A stretch of DNA of 64,000 bases from Tetragonia tetragonoides. Its lineage: Eukaryota; Streptophyta; Magnoliopsida; Caryophyllales; Aizoaceae. Positions 11,807-24,102 of this stretch are shown one piece after another; position 1 is the first letter of the stretch, and every line of letters starts with the position of its first letter. Under the pieces are notes generated by a model, which did no database searches, was not told the origin of the DNA, and worked only from the letters and a program-made list of their open reading frames with translations. The stretch spans positions 12,881,501 through 12,945,500 of the forward strand of contig CM076143.1 of assembly GCA_038025085.1 (NCBI GenBank), read 5' to 3'. The position numbers were made by a program, and so were the translations under genes.

Positions 11807-12050
11807 AGGTCATGGTTTCAAAATCTTTCTATACTTGATGTTGGTACGCCAATGCTCTTATGTTGATATAAGTGTACAACTAACCTTCCAAAAGATATAA
11901 TCTTTCTTTTACGCTAAAATCAGGTAAAATGTGTAATGTTACATAAGTACTTTTCAAAAAATAAAGAAGTTTTAAGACATAAACCTTATAATAGCAAAAC
12001 AAAATTTAATGATTGCTTGAATGTTTTTTCAAACTTGTAGACATTAATAA
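11807..12050. repeat. Diverged direct repeat, copy A
   Basis: Matches 15345-15600 in the same orientation over about 250 bp with many substitutions (shared words include CTATACTTGATGTT, CTTTTACGCTAAAATCA and AACTTGTA). Probably an old transposon piece. Confidence 0.65.
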
Positions 12051-13230
12051 TATATATATATATATATTGACACATAAGCATGTCATGTAAGCTAAGCTAC
12101 CTCTACTATGTGACACGTAAGCAAATAAGTAAATTAAATGGTTTAATGTATTCACACATTGCATTTAAGCATCTTGGTACAAGTTGACTTGATTCAATGT
12201 ACATTTTTAATGCAAGTATCATTTCAACGTATTTGGACAAAATGCATATTAAACAAATTCAAACATGTACGTGTATACTAGCACTAGACAATTATGATGC
12301 TCAAGCTTATACATTTTGTGGTACTTGGATACACCATGATTATATTAGCTAGCTAATAGAGTATGAGAAGATGGAGAACTAGATTTTTATTTTGAGTCAC
12401 GATCACGTGTTATACGATCTCCATTTAATCACATTAAAATAGTACGAATAAAAAATGAGGAAAAAAAATTCAGATGTTTTTGTTCCAATAGAAAAAAATT
12501 ATTATAGTTTGAATAATCGCAATGAAGATCGAACAACACTACAAAACTATTTTAAATACAATAAATAAATGGGTTAATAGTATGAAAAAGATGGAATAAC
12601 AAAATTTATCGGGATGTCTAATTATCAGAAAAATAGTAAAAACATGACAATATGATCGATGAACTAAGTTAAAAGATTTCATATAATGAAATAATAAGCA
12701 TTTGAGAATAAATCTTTGAGAATCAATTTGCCGATGCTTGAGCAACCGTAAATAGGAGTATGCTCAAATAGGTTCTCAGGCATTTTATCAAACATATGGT
12801 TTTGATGATCAATGGTGTATTAGAGGTCTGATGCACGAGTGTGTTTTTCTTTGAATTTTATTGAGTATTATGTTTCATTTGTATATGTGTGTATTTGGCT
12901 ATATTTGTGAGTAATTCATAGGCTAGGTTTATGTTAATAGAATGTCTATCAAAGTGAAAAAAGAGAGAAGTTATCAATCCCTATTCTTTATTCGAAATAA
13001 TGCATTGCCCAATATTCATTATAACTTTTACGAGGAAAATTGTGCTATAGTGTGCTGTTTATTTGCACAAATGGTGTATATCATACTATCTAAATGAGTA
13101 TTTCTTATTGGTGACAAAAAAAACCTAGACATGAATGTAGAAAGTGAAAAGACGTGATATCCCATCTTATTTATTTAATTGAAGGAATTACTAAAATATA
13201 AAAAAAATTATATGAACACAATTTTTTTTT
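12051..13230. other. AT-rich intergenic DNA without recognised genes
   Basis: No coding frame with domain character. A short (TA)n lies near 12049-12068. Words like CATGTCATGTAAGC and GTGACACGTAAGC resemble the ACGTGTCAT words of the Helitron at 58.8-60.8 kb, so part may be Helitron-derived. Confidence 0.4.
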
Positions 13231-13264
13231 ATAAAGACCGTGTAACGCACGGGAATATCACTAA
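13225..13264 (+). mobile_element. Helitron 3' terminus (hairpin + CTAA)
   Basis: CCGTGTAACGCACGG can fold into a hairpin, followed by AATATCA, then CTAA at 13261-13264 and T. This is the CTRR end expected of a plus-strand Helitron whose body would lie to the left. Confidence 0.55.
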
Positions 13265-14241
13265 TATAAGTGGATGTGCACAATTACTTGATGGACAAGT
13301 GGACTTCCACATAATCAAGGCACATCCACATAGCTTGGCATGTCATCTTTATTTAACATGCATAAACCTACATTAATACATATTTTCTTTTATTAAATAA
13401 CGTTTTCTCTCCAAAAGTCAAGTACATGTATCTTACAAATATATTTTATTAAATTTTTTAAAATAATACATGTATATAATAATCACAAAAAAAATATCTA
13501 TTTGCTCAATTGAGTTGTTGTATGATTCAAAAAGCGTTATAATAAGTTAAAAATTTGTATCATCCTACGTCCAGTGTTATTCCACATATTTTCGTTTTGT
13601 ATAGTTTATTTTTAGTTACGTTTCATATTTCATAATATGATTACAAGTTTGTGCATTGCATGGGCCATATAAGAAAATACAAGGAATTGCTATATTGACA
13701 TGTAGGCTTCGATACGTAAGCAAAATATTGACATATCATCAAATACTTAAGATGCATGTATCTTATTTTACTACTATTAGCTTTCAATGGATGGTATACA
13801 TGGTTGTTAACTAATTAAATATAATTTCACTGCATCAATTTGATACTTAGGCCATCCTCTTTTTTGGACTCGACACAGCAGAAAACTGCTGCAAAATTAA
13901 ATAGTAGTAGTATGGAAGTAGTAGTGGTGGTGGTCTTTTGGACTGGATATAGAAGTAAGTTGCAACAAAAAATAATAAACAAGTTTGGCTATACAAAACC
14001 AGGTTTATATCATGATTAACAACGAATGAGATATTGTATACTCGAATTTTTTATATTTTGCCATAAATTTGGTGCAATGTGGTAGGTTTGTGCATATTAA
14101 GGGATCGAGAGGTTCATAGAAAAGTATATTTTTGTATCCATATATGACATATGCCAAAGGTGTCTTGGAAGTTTATACCTATTAAAATATTTTATTTAAT
14201 ATTAACACACAAAACCGTGCATCGCATGGGAATGTAACTAG
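13265..14241 (+). mobile_element. Helitron, non-autonomous (3' part of copy A)
   Basis: The 3' end is CCGTGCATCGCATGG, AATGTAA, CTAG at 14238-14241, then T. The 500 bp or more upstream match, inverted, the sequence from 58791 rightwards, including a CCACCACTACTAC-type triplet patch and CATATGTCATAT. Two copies sharing the same end define a family. No Rep/helicase is encoded and the 5' boundary is not resolved. Confidence 0.6.
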
Positions 14242-14536
14242 TTATATATAGAGTTGAATGGAATATAATTTGGAGCCTTAAAATAACATGGGGAATAAGT
14301 CTTTACGTAGATTTATAAAAGTATATGTGATAATGGTCAAGTTTCCTATTAAAAAATTGAGCTAAAATCATTTTAGATTCATCATTTATTTTTTTATTTT
14401 ACCTTGAGATTGCTTTTTAAATTTCTATAACTAATACACGTATCTTTTCTTTCTTTATTTCTTTCTTTTTCTTACATTGCAACTCTTTAGTCCTATAACT
14501 AATTAGCGCATTTTTTCCCTTTAAAAAAAAAGCTAA

Positions 14537-14770
14537 TTACTTTTTTAGGTGGATGCATCCTATGTTGTAAAAATTCTGCATCTTTTATATACTCATACTT
14601 AATTTTTTTTAATCAATAAAACATACTACAAATGAGTCTCATTTTAAAGGATTTTTCGTACTCTTTCCAATGGTGTAAGAAATTTAATTTTTTAAGCTGT
14701 GGAAGTAAAGTTATATGCTAGTTAAAATCAAATAGTCTACTCTTTAACGATTTAGGAAAGTACAACTAAA
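14537..14770. repeat. Dispersed repeat module, copy 1
   Basis: Contains AGGTGGATGCATCCTATGTTG, then AATCAATAAAACATACTACA and a TCTCATTTTAAAG / CCAATGGTGTAAGAA block. The same order recurs at 16440-16608 continued at 41032-41260, and in part at 14921-14972, 43551-43735 and 60395-60470. Confidence 0.65.
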
Positions 14771-14870
14771 GTATATATTTTATACCAAAACCTCTAATAG
14801 TCTACTTTTTAACGATTTAGGAAAGTACAACATTATTATATATATATATATATATATATTCTACACCAAA
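14731..14870. repeat. Tandem duplication of a 65-bp segment
   Basis: AATAGTCTACTCTTTAACGA at 14731 recurs at 14796 with few changes. The second copy is interrupted by a short (TA)n. Confidence 0.8.
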
Positions 14871-14971
14871 ACCTATATTTCAATTTTATGTTTATTTTAA
14901 AATTTTATTATAATGGCTCGCTTAGGTGGACGCCTCCAATGCTGTTAGAAAATGCCTCTAATATATAGATA

Positions 14972-15010
14972 CTAGATATGAAGTCCATGAGTTGCATGGG
15001 TCGAGTATTT
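14972..15010 (-). mobile_element. Helitron 3' terminus (minus strand)
   Basis: Reads CCATGCAACTCATGG, ACTTCATAT, CTAG, T on the minus strand. The body would run to the right but is interrupted near 15040 by a LINE fragment. Confidence 0.5.
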
Positions 15011-15058
15011 CTTATTTATTATTTTTAAAAGTCTCAATTTAATAGTGTTCGTTAGTAT

Positions 15059-15151
15059 CATGTTAGGAGGGAGGGCAATAATGTTGCTCATGCTCTCGCC
15101 CATATTGTCCTATACAAGGGAGTTGAGTTGTCGTTTTTGGGAGTCGTATAA
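15059..15151 (+). pseudogene. LINE ORF2 C-terminal RNase H relic
   Basis: Encodes HVRREGNNVAHALAH followed by a short tail and stop. This is the last helix region of the RNase H domain that ends many plant L1 ORF2 proteins. Everything upstream is missing, as expected of a severely 5'-truncated LINE. Confidence 0.65.
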
Positions 15152-16439
15152 TAAAACAGAAGTACGGAACTACATAAGTACTATACAACAAAAAGTGGAT
15201 CAAATTTTGCTCTAATTTAGTCCATGCTTCCTCGTCTAATACATCTTCACTTCACATAATTTTTTGTCCAAATATGAGATGTCTTTGTCCCTAAATTACT
15301 TTAATATCTCTCAATAATAACAACTCAACCTCTTATGTTACCATCGTTCAAAGTCTTTCTGATCTATACTTGATGTTAGTATGCCAATGTTATTATATAT
15401 GTTAATATCAGAGTACCAATAACCTTCCAACTGTATAATCCTTCTTTTATGCTAAAATCAGTTTAAATGTGTGATGTATACATAACACTTAATTTCAATA
15501 AATAAAGGAATCTAAGACGTGAATCGTAGAATAGAAAAATAAATTTTAATGCTTGCTTGATTGTTTTTGAAACTTGTATACATGAATAGTAATCATTTAC
15601 GTAGAAGGATAAACATGGAGAGGAGGGGCAGAGATAACATAAAAGTTGGAGGCTTAACATAATATGAGGGATCAATCTATTATGTAAAGTTATAGAAATA
15701 TACGTGATAATGGTCAATTTTCCTATTGAAGATTGAAGTTATAATCATTTTAAGTTCATCTGAACTGAATCATTTTGAATAAAAAGTTAAGTATCTAAGT
15801 TATAATGTCACACATGAATTAAATTGAACTGACTAAAAATGAAATTACAATGAGGAGACAGAGCCTTAGTCGTTAACTAAAAATAACCAAAGCATAAACA
15901 TACATTAGTCGTATGAAAAGAAAATTCAAATTTACCCCTAAAGAAGTTTGAATCTTCTAACACCAAGAAGGAGAAATATTAGTTTAAAAACCAAATCACA
16001 AAATCCAATAAGTGGAAGCACTTTACCTTTATGTGGACTGATTTGGTGTACAACAGTATTAGATTTGGCCTAGATGGCTTAAATGAACCTGTGGTTTAAA
16101 TTAAAAAAAAAAAAAAAAAGGGGAGGGTGAAGCACTGTCTTGCACTCAAGCTGCAACATATTGGGGGTTTGGAGATATATTAGTATTAGTGTATATGTAT
16201 ACGTACAGAAGGTGAAACTGATGTAAACCCCATGAGATCTTTTTTTTTTTTTTTTAATCCTTTTTATTAAGCTGAAAAAGGAAGTCATGTATTATTCTTA
16301 TATGTTGGACGAAATCAGTAAGCATACTGCACCAACTACCATAGGAATAGACAATTATCTATGAAGATCTCATTATTAAAAGTCTGGCAACTAATTATAT
16401 TCACCTTTTTTAGAAACATATATTCACTTTAAAATTAAT
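15152..16439. other. Intergenic repeats
   Basis: Holds direct repeat copy B (15345-15600), a second weaker repeat (15645-15755, like 14268-14375) and a degenerate TGAACTGA MITE remnant (15755-15872). No gene is supported. Confidence 0.5.
15345..15600. repeat. Diverged direct repeat, copy B
   Basis: Same-orientation partner of 11807-12050. Both include CTATACTTGATGTT, CTTTTA(C/T)GCTAAAATCA and a TGATTG...AAACTTGTA end. Confidence 0.65.
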
Positions 16440-16608
16440 TTATTTATTAAATAGCTTGCATAGGTAGACGCGTCCAATGGTATCAAAAAATGATTCTTTT
16501 ATTTAGATTAGATTAAATTTCTAAAAGTTTTTTTTTACATTGCAATTTTTTAATTGTCTCAAACTAATTACTTGTTTAGGTAGACGTAACCCATGTTGTA
16601 TCAATATG
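16440..16608. repeat. Dispersed repeat module, copy 2 (left half)
   Basis: Carries AGGTAGACG(C/T) twice and the word CCATGTTGTATCAAT, and stops abruptly at 16608 where the TRIM starts. The continuation expected from copy 1 appears at 41032, so the whole TRIM/LTR stack was inserted here. Confidence 0.65.
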
Positions 16609-17107
16609 TGTTGAAGTGGGTTGTCCCACATTGGTCAAGAAAGAGTGTCTTGAGGTGTTTATAACTAAGGGAGTTACTCCACCCATTGCCAATTGGTTTT
16701 GGGTTGTAACCTCCTTTATGTTATAAGCACTCTCTTAATGGGCCAATTATAAAAGTTAACATGGTATCAAAGTGGGCTTTTGTCCTGCCTTTATGATCCC
16801 TTGTTGGCCCACATGTTGAAGCCCAATGAGGCATTTATGTGCGACAGAGTAGTTTAATTTGACGCCTGTTTAGCCCATTCGCATGTGACTGACCCAAAGT
16901 TGGTTGTGATTGGTCCACGCTTCAGCCCAAGATGGGTCTTTGCGTGCGGCGGGGTGTTGAAGTGGGTTGTCCCACATTGGTCAAGAAAGAGTGCCTTGAG
17001 GTGTTTATAACTAATGGAGTTACTCCACCCATTGCCAATTGGTTTTGGGTTGGAACCTCCTTTATGTTATAAACACTCTCTTAATGGGCCCACTTATAAA
17101 AGTTAAT
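16609..17107 (+). mobile_element. TRIM (terminal-repeat retrotransposon in miniature)
   Basis: Two 153-bp direct repeats, 16609-16761 and 16955-17107, start TGTTGAAGTGGG and the first ends AAGTTAACA. Immediately after the first repeat is TGGTATCAAAG, a primer-binding site complementary to initiator tRNA-Met. A G-rich tract (GGCGGGG) directly precedes the second repeat. The internal region is under 200 bp with no coding capacity, diagnostic of a TRIM. It depends on other elements' enzymes. The last bases of the 3' repeat are altered where the next LTR begins. Confidence 0.88.
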
Positions 17108-17323
17108 TGACAATATGCCCATTGTTGTGAAACAATTATAGAGATAGTAGAAAGTAAAGGGGAGCAAGAGGTGTCTGTATTATTCATATAAGGGATATAT
17201 ATAGTACAAGAGGAGCTAGGGTTTTGCTTGTAGAGCAAGAACCCTAGTACAAGATATAGTAAGTATCTAGCTATAGTATCTCTACAATATATTGTACATT
17301 CACATATAATATATTTCATAACA
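17108..17323 (-). repeat. LTR of the outer element (3' LTR)
   Basis: 216-bp direct-repeat partner of 40816-41031. It directly abuts the TRIM 3' repeat. Confidence 0.85.
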
Positions 17324-20171
17324 CTCCCCCTTGGATGTACATCACTAAAGAATATGCCTCGTTAAAACCTTACTGGGAAAACCTAGTGGGACAAAAACCT
17401 AGTGAAGGAAAAAGAGTACATTATTCTTCAATACGCGTGAGATGCTGCCTCATTAAAAACCTTGTCTGGAAAACCCAGTGGGACAAAACCATGGCTAAGG
17501 GAAAAAGAGTGCAGCGCGTATTTTCTCTCCCTCATGATAATATCCGTCTAGATTTTCAAGTTGATGCAATTGTGATCTTCAGTAGGATATGTCTTCGTAA
17601 TCGATAAGAAACTTCAGTGTAACATATCACAATCTTCATGAGTTCCTGCAAGTTTAGAAAATATGCTTCCAACGAATTTCATATTTCTCTTGAATATGGT
17701 GTACACAGTACATACCTTTCATTTATATCAATATCATTCCAAGAAATTATTTATCCAACAAATAAAGTGAGACATTAGAATGGAACTCACTAAATTCCAT
17801 AATATCCTTATTATGTTGTCTCGTTAAATACCTTGTTAGGTAAAATCTAATGGGATAAAAACCTCAACGAAAAGAAAAAGAGTACAGCCACTAATTCACC
17901 AAAACCTTTGCTAGGAAAACCCGATGGAAAAAACCTACGCAATAGGAGAAAAACATGAAGTGCTTAAAGTCTCATCCTTTAATAGCAGTTTCACAATATA
18001 TGGGCAATTTCCACAATTCCAAACCATTTAACATAAACCTTATTCGGGAGGTCTTTAGTAATACAAATATAAACATTTTACCTGAGGTCGATATCTTTCA
18101 CTGCTGATATTTTTCATATCATCATGAAATATTTGTAATTTGAAAATGAGAGTCAATATTCTATGGTAATTCAGGATCATAAGAATCACCTATTTCATAT
18201 TCATGGTACTTCAAACCATAAATATCTCACTATCGAATATCACCAACAACTCATCATATAGGTGATATTCACATCAACTCTCAACCTTTGTAATCATGCA
18301 TTATGAGATGAAATCAATAAAAATAGTATATAGAAATAAGATATAAATATAGTGACATGTATGATGTATAACTTATAATCTATATGCACACAATGTATGA
18401 CTCGATAATGTAAATTGTATAGTTTGGATTCCAAATACGTAATTTAATTGGACTGCAGGTCCATGAGCTCATTTTCTATTTTCAATCAATAATATGTCGA
18501 CATTTAGATGAACTTTATAAATATGATCCCCATTCATATGCCCATCGTATATTGCATATGCTTATCGGTTCCATTATTTACCGGTATCAAAATATTAGTC
18601 GTTGAATCTTATAATCAACTTCAATTATTTACCCATCAGTACTGGTATATGATATCTGAAAATTTTCTTTGGGTACCTTTTGCTTTTCTATATAGGCCAT
18701 CTATTTGTGATACAGATATCCATACCTCTTCAGGGGTATTTATAAGCTATAAAGCTTGTTTATATTTCACAACTCTTCATGAGTATCAACCAAATTGCAC
18801 GATCTTGTCGTTTTTGTATAATAAATTTTCATTAGGAACTGATCTCAATTACTTTAATTTGAATGAAAATAAAACTCAATATACTAGACTTCAGGTGTAT
18901 CAATTCTAATATATTTGGCAAGATATCTCAATGCTCAAACCATGTATCTTTATAACAAATCATAGAGTTTCATGCTTGAACATAGAGAGGTTGAAATAAA
19001 GCTGGTATATATGTATACATATATAGGAACCTCAAATTTATATCATGTCATGAATTTCTGGTTCAGACGGGGATCAACATTATACATACTTGATGTATGA
19101 CTTTCTTTTCTCCAGCTTTCCTCTATTATTGTCCCTCTAAGCTGGAAAAACTACCTCTAATGGACAGTTATAAATGGGCATTTCATTATATTTAAATTCA
19201 GCTTAGATCCACCACTTTCTCATCTTCTCTCGATGAGTTTAACTTTATTAGTTCTCTGGTGGAGAAAATTAATTTTAGGGAGTCATATAATTGGCAGTTG
19301 GTTATCTCTGTGCTCATATAATTTGCCCTATATAAGAGATCAAAATATTGATAAAAACGCTCAAAATATACTTTATAACGAACTTGCATAATGCAATGCA
19401 ACTCATCTTTTAAGTGATCTTCTGGCCACTTAATCTCAATTTATACAAGTTGCTATCAATATCTCTTATCTCTTTTCAAATCTAACTAATTTATTGTTCG
19501 AAACTATATATATACTCCATCTCGTTGTCAGTCTTTCCTTTAAACATCATAGTAATAAAACACGAGAGAGTATGAGCACGTTATTATATATTCATTCAAA
19601 AGAAACTTCAGGTTCTCGGAACGGGTGTCTTCATACCCGGATGACCTAAACTGTCAGATCAACAAAATATTTCACCGTTTTTTGCTCAATAATAATCAAC
19701 TTTGTTGTAGTCATTTACACTTGATTCTGACCAGATGTATGATGTGACAATGACATAACTTATGTCTCTTTTCTAATGGCAAGACATCTCGATTTCATGG
19801 GAGATACAGTTCATGCTCTTCTAGAGCTTGGTCTCAACTTGTTCATATGAATCTCCATGGACATATCTATCTATTGCATGTATTTTCTTTAAATAAGTAC
19901 AAGTCCATTGTCATAGCACAAGATCATTAATATAATCAACACTTTTTCTTTCTTACAAAAAACATATGACATTGTTTATCTCATATTTGAATATGATTAC
20001 AATTCACATTCTATCTCCCCTTTTCCGTACATTCGTAGTAGGAAAAAAAAATTATTCAAATAAACACAATCAACATACTATCCCATCAATAATTATATAG
20101 GGGTACAAGCTTCCGTCTTGTAAGTGTAAATAATACAACGCATTTTTCCACTTGACTTTGAACTTCAGGCT
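17324..20171 (-). other. Internal remnant of outer LTR element (3' side), non-coding
   Basis: Begins with the polypurine tract (minus strand). 17350-17960 holds four related blocks with AAAACCTTG..(G)GGAAAACC..GTGGGACAAAA and GAAAAAGAGT words (about 17358, 17449, 17816, 17904). The rest is AT-rich. The 133-codon frame at 18508-18909 has no domain and is considered chance. Confidence 0.55.
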
Positions 20172-20994
20172 TGTCATACACGAAATAAATTGGACTTATA
20201 ATACAATAGATACATTGGTCAACAAAAGTCAAAGTCAAAACGAATAGAAATACTTTTGAAAAATCCTTGTAAAATAAAAGACTCATATATACACGAATAC
20301 ATATGTATAATGTATTTAGATATGAAAAGCAGTTGTACGAATGGCTAGGTATAAGTATCAGTCAAAGAAGGGGAATACAAAGAAAACCAGGAGAAGTGGA
20401 AGACGTGGGGGAATTTGGACACTAACATGAAAAAAGTGGACAGAGAGAAGAACTGCTAGATCATGGACAGTTATCGCAAGCTCCTATAAATACAAAGAAG
20501 AATAGAAGAACAAGGCAGCATAGCTCATATTGACAAGACTTCAAAAAGTAGATTTTAGAGTAGTGTAGCTTAGGAGTAGATTGTTAGTTTAGGCCCTTCG
20601 AGCGTGTAACCCAGCCACTCAGCAATGGCGCCTTCTTGTGAGGTATAATTGCTTCTATCCCTTTTATTTTTTATGCTCTGAATCGAATGTATGCCTGATC
20701 ATAATCGAATGAAATATGTTTATCATTCCTTCCTAAATCATGCTCTTTTAAAGTTTCCTTTTATGCTTGTTTGTGTGGCTCTCTGTTGAAGTATTCGAAT
20801 ACGTATTGCAATAACTGTCACTGTTGATAAGTGTCCGCCCTTTGACCGAGCCGGTGTTAGGGGGTGGAAGGGTAGGTTCGAATAGGGAGTGACCTGCTCT
20901 AAGATAGTACTCGACCTTATTTAGGACCTTTTTAAGGGCCGTAGGACTGCCCCTCACGGTTGCTTGTGACCTCTAAGTACCAAGCACATCAACA
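20172..20994 (+). repeat. 5' LTR of the Tat element
   Basis: 823 bp, TGT...ACA ends. By eye it differs from the 3' LTR at about 6% of positions, excluding the (TA)n expansion present only in the 3' copy. Confidence 0.92.
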
Positions 20995-20996
20995 AA

Positions 20997-21016
20997 TTTG
21001 GCGACCACAGTGGGAG
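20997..21016 (+). promoter_or_regulatory. Primer-binding site of the Tat element
   Basis: TTTGGCGACCACAGTGGGAG lies directly inside the 5' LTR. The TGGCGACC form is typical of Tat/Ogre elements, which use a tRNA other than initiator Met (tRNA-Arg has been proposed for Ogre). The tRNA identity here is inferred, not aligned. Confidence 0.7.
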
Positions 21017-21049
21017 TTACAAAATACACTCCACGAATAACCCTTTTTA

Positions 21050-24030
21050 ATGCCTCAAACTAGGTCTCAAGTAAGAAATATATCTAGTGATATGAGTGCC
21101 CAAAGAGAGGATAATGCTTCGAATGCAGCATCCCAACCTCAAGGCTCTTCTTCTCATGAAGAAACTCTACGAAAAACTAAATCCGATATACAAGAAGTTT
21201 ATGAGAAATTTGTGGAATGTATGAAAGAAACTCTATTGGAGGCTCGAGAAAGCCAACGAAAAGAGTATAATGACCAATATAGAGCCTTAGCACACGAAAC
21301 TTCACGGGTTTGTCACCAAATCATAGATAGTGTAGCTACAGATTCGAAAGACTGTCTAGCTAGAGAAGTAGGTAAAATCATACTACATATAAACGAGACC
21401 TTTAATGCAACATTTTCAGCCTTGTCGAAAAGCATGGCTAACAACGTGACAGTTAATTTAGAGCCACATATTGAAAAGCATAACCAACTTATCGAAAAGG
21501 TCATACAGTTGGCCGGAGAAACTTTAAAAGATAAAATATCTATAGGAGATAATGACGAGTCACCTATAGGATATCAACCACCAGGCTGCCTTCGGGAGTC
21601 TCAACGAAGATTTAGGAATTTTGAAACAAGCCAACCATCAAATCCCATTAATTTAATATCATCTCTTGGAGTCAATACGAATCTAGGATTAGGACCTACA
21701 GGAGATAGAAATAATATAGGAAAAGATAAACTCCTGGGATTCCTTTCGAATATCCCAGGACATCTAATATATCTTCACAACCTATATACCCTAAAGCTAA
21801 CCTACACGGGTATACGACCGTAGGACAGGGGAACCCCTGTCAGCCTTTCGAAGGAAATTATCAGGGGAGAAGACCAACGAATTTTGGTCAAAATTCACAA
21901 TATAACCCAAGATATGGAACGAATGATCCATACAGTGCACAGCCCACCACATATCCACATTTGATACCAGGAATGATGGGAGGGGAACCTATTCAATCAC
22001 AAATTGAACAAATTATAGAAAGGTTATACGGGCCAACTTTGAGAAAAGGTAAATAGGCCCTTAACGAGTAAGTCTTATCCTGATTGGATAGATAGAGCAC
22101 ACCCTTTCCCTCGAGAATTTAGAGTCCCTGATTTTACTCTATTTTCAGGAGAGGATAATGTATCTGCTTTAGAACATGTAGCTAGATTCTCATGTCAATG
22201 TAGAGAAGCAGCAGATAACGAATACTTAAAACTTTGAATGTTTCCTAGTTCTCTATCAGGAACTGCCTTTAATTGGTATATAAGCCTAGCCTCAAATTCG
22301 ATATATAGTTGGGAAGAAATGCAATTCCACTTTCAAAATCACTTTGCTAGAACTGATCCAGGTATTTCGATGAGTGATTTAGCCAGAATACGACAACATA
22401 CTGGGGAATCAGTAGAAGAATATCTATCTAGATTTAAAAGGGCTAGGATAAGATGTCATACAAATTTACCCAAAAAAGAATTTGTACAATTAGCTAAAGA
22501 AAATATGGCTATAGAATATAGGATGAAATTCGATGGTCTTCCATTTCATGACTTTAGAGAATTAGCAGAGAGTGCAATACGATACGAAAGTATGCTAAGG
22601 GAAGAAAGTCAAAGGAAACACTAGGATTTTAATGCATTTGAAATAGAAGCACCATGGGTGTTTGAAGACTCTTTCGAAATAGATTATACTGAATTTAAGA
22701 AAGGACCACCCTTCTCTTGTCCTAAACTCGAAAAGAAGGACAGTTTGGTTGATATAGGGGGAAAGCCTAAAAAATATTCTTTTGACACTTCGAAGGCCGA
22801 TAAGATATTTGACTGGTTACTTGCTAATAAGAAAATTAGGAGGACGAGAAATATTAGGAGACCTTCGAATGCAGAATTAGAGAAAAAGCCATATTGTAAA
22901 TGGCATAACACTACGACACATAGAACTAATGACTGTACATATTTTCGAAACATTATACTGAAAAAGATAGACGATAAGGAACTGTTTTTTCCTGAAGAAG
23001 ATAAAACAGAAATTGAGAAAGACCCTTTTCAACAGACTTTAGAGATAAACATGATAGATACTGATACATCTGCTATTTCATGCTTACAGGTATCGAATTA
23101 CACGAAAATAGCCAACATTATATTCAACAGATACACAGACCAGGGCATTTTGACCTTCCCTAAGGTCAAAGAGGAAGGGCTCGAAGGTATGTGTAGATGG
23201 AACATGAATACACTACATACTACTGAACAATGTCAGATATTCCGGAGGTTCGTCGCTAAATAGATGGAACTAGGGACAGTGGAATTGATCTATGTCGAAA
23301 GAGTCATTTTAGGAATGGAGTCAGCTGATGATATCGAAGTGCATCAGCAAGAGGTGAGGCCTGTTAATAAAGAACATGTAACTCTTACTAGGGACAAAAC
23401 CTACAAGGAATCCCTGGAAACAGAAGGGGTAGTAACTCTGAAGATTGCTACCAACCTTAAAGGGTTACAGAAGGTGTTATGTCCTGATTGTTCTGATATT
23501 CTGCACTTCGAATTGCTGCAGTTACAGATCATACCCAATGATCCAAATTGGGTACCTGCCTATCAACGAAGCTATGGAATGCCCAAACGTCCACGAATAG
23601 ATGTTTTTCCTATTGGAAGGGGGTATCGAGGAGGAAGAGGAGGCAGATTGGGGGCAGATATGCCCTAAGAGGAGGTCTACCTCAACAAGGATTAAGGGCT
23701 TTAGGGTACTTCGAGGATACCCGAACCTCTAACATGACTCAACTGGGGAATATCCCCTCGAAGGCCCAGGAGAGGAGACAAGTGGCTGAGAAATTAAGCC
23801 ACGCTAGAGCTCAGGTTACAATGAAGATGCAACAAGAAGCGCTCATCAATCAATTGAAGATTGATGAAGAGGCAATGTCGAAAGGAACATTGCAAATCCA
23901 AGTCGGACAAATCGAATGTTCAACTAAAGGAAGTGAAGGGGTAGACATAGACACCCTTAGCGATCAGATGAGGGATGTAAAAGTCCACCCCAGTAAATTC
24001 GAAAGGAGGGATCGAGAGGAAGATGAATAT
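21050..24030 (+). pseudogene. Tat element gag region
   Basis: ATG at 21050 follows the primer site closely. A long N-terminal coiled-coil-like region (21050-21823) is followed after two shifts by a retrotransposon-gag core (PREFRVPDFTLFSGED near 22110, LSGTAFNWY at 22255, EYLSRFKRAR at 22418). An Arg/Gly-rich stretch (YRGGRGGR, about 23620-23650) could bind RNA. A C..H..C patch (CKWHNTTTHRTNDC, about 22898) resembles a zinc knuckle. In-frame stops (e.g. 22236, 22622, 23261) and a frameshift near 23650 make it non-functional. Gag would form the particle packaging the element RNA. Confidence 0.82.
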
Positions 24031-24102
24031 ACCTAAGACGACGGGATCGAAATCTACGTCAATGATGAGGAGTTTGCACAAACGCAAGCTATTCAAAGGG
24101 CC

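Noticed and set aside
17350..17960. CRISPR-like array
   Set aside because: Repeats are imperfect, unevenly spaced and lie in a plant retroelement; no spacers of constant length.
18508..18909. 133-codon open frame
   Set aside because: AT-rich, no domain, lies in the non-coding interior of an LTR element; length is explainable by chance.
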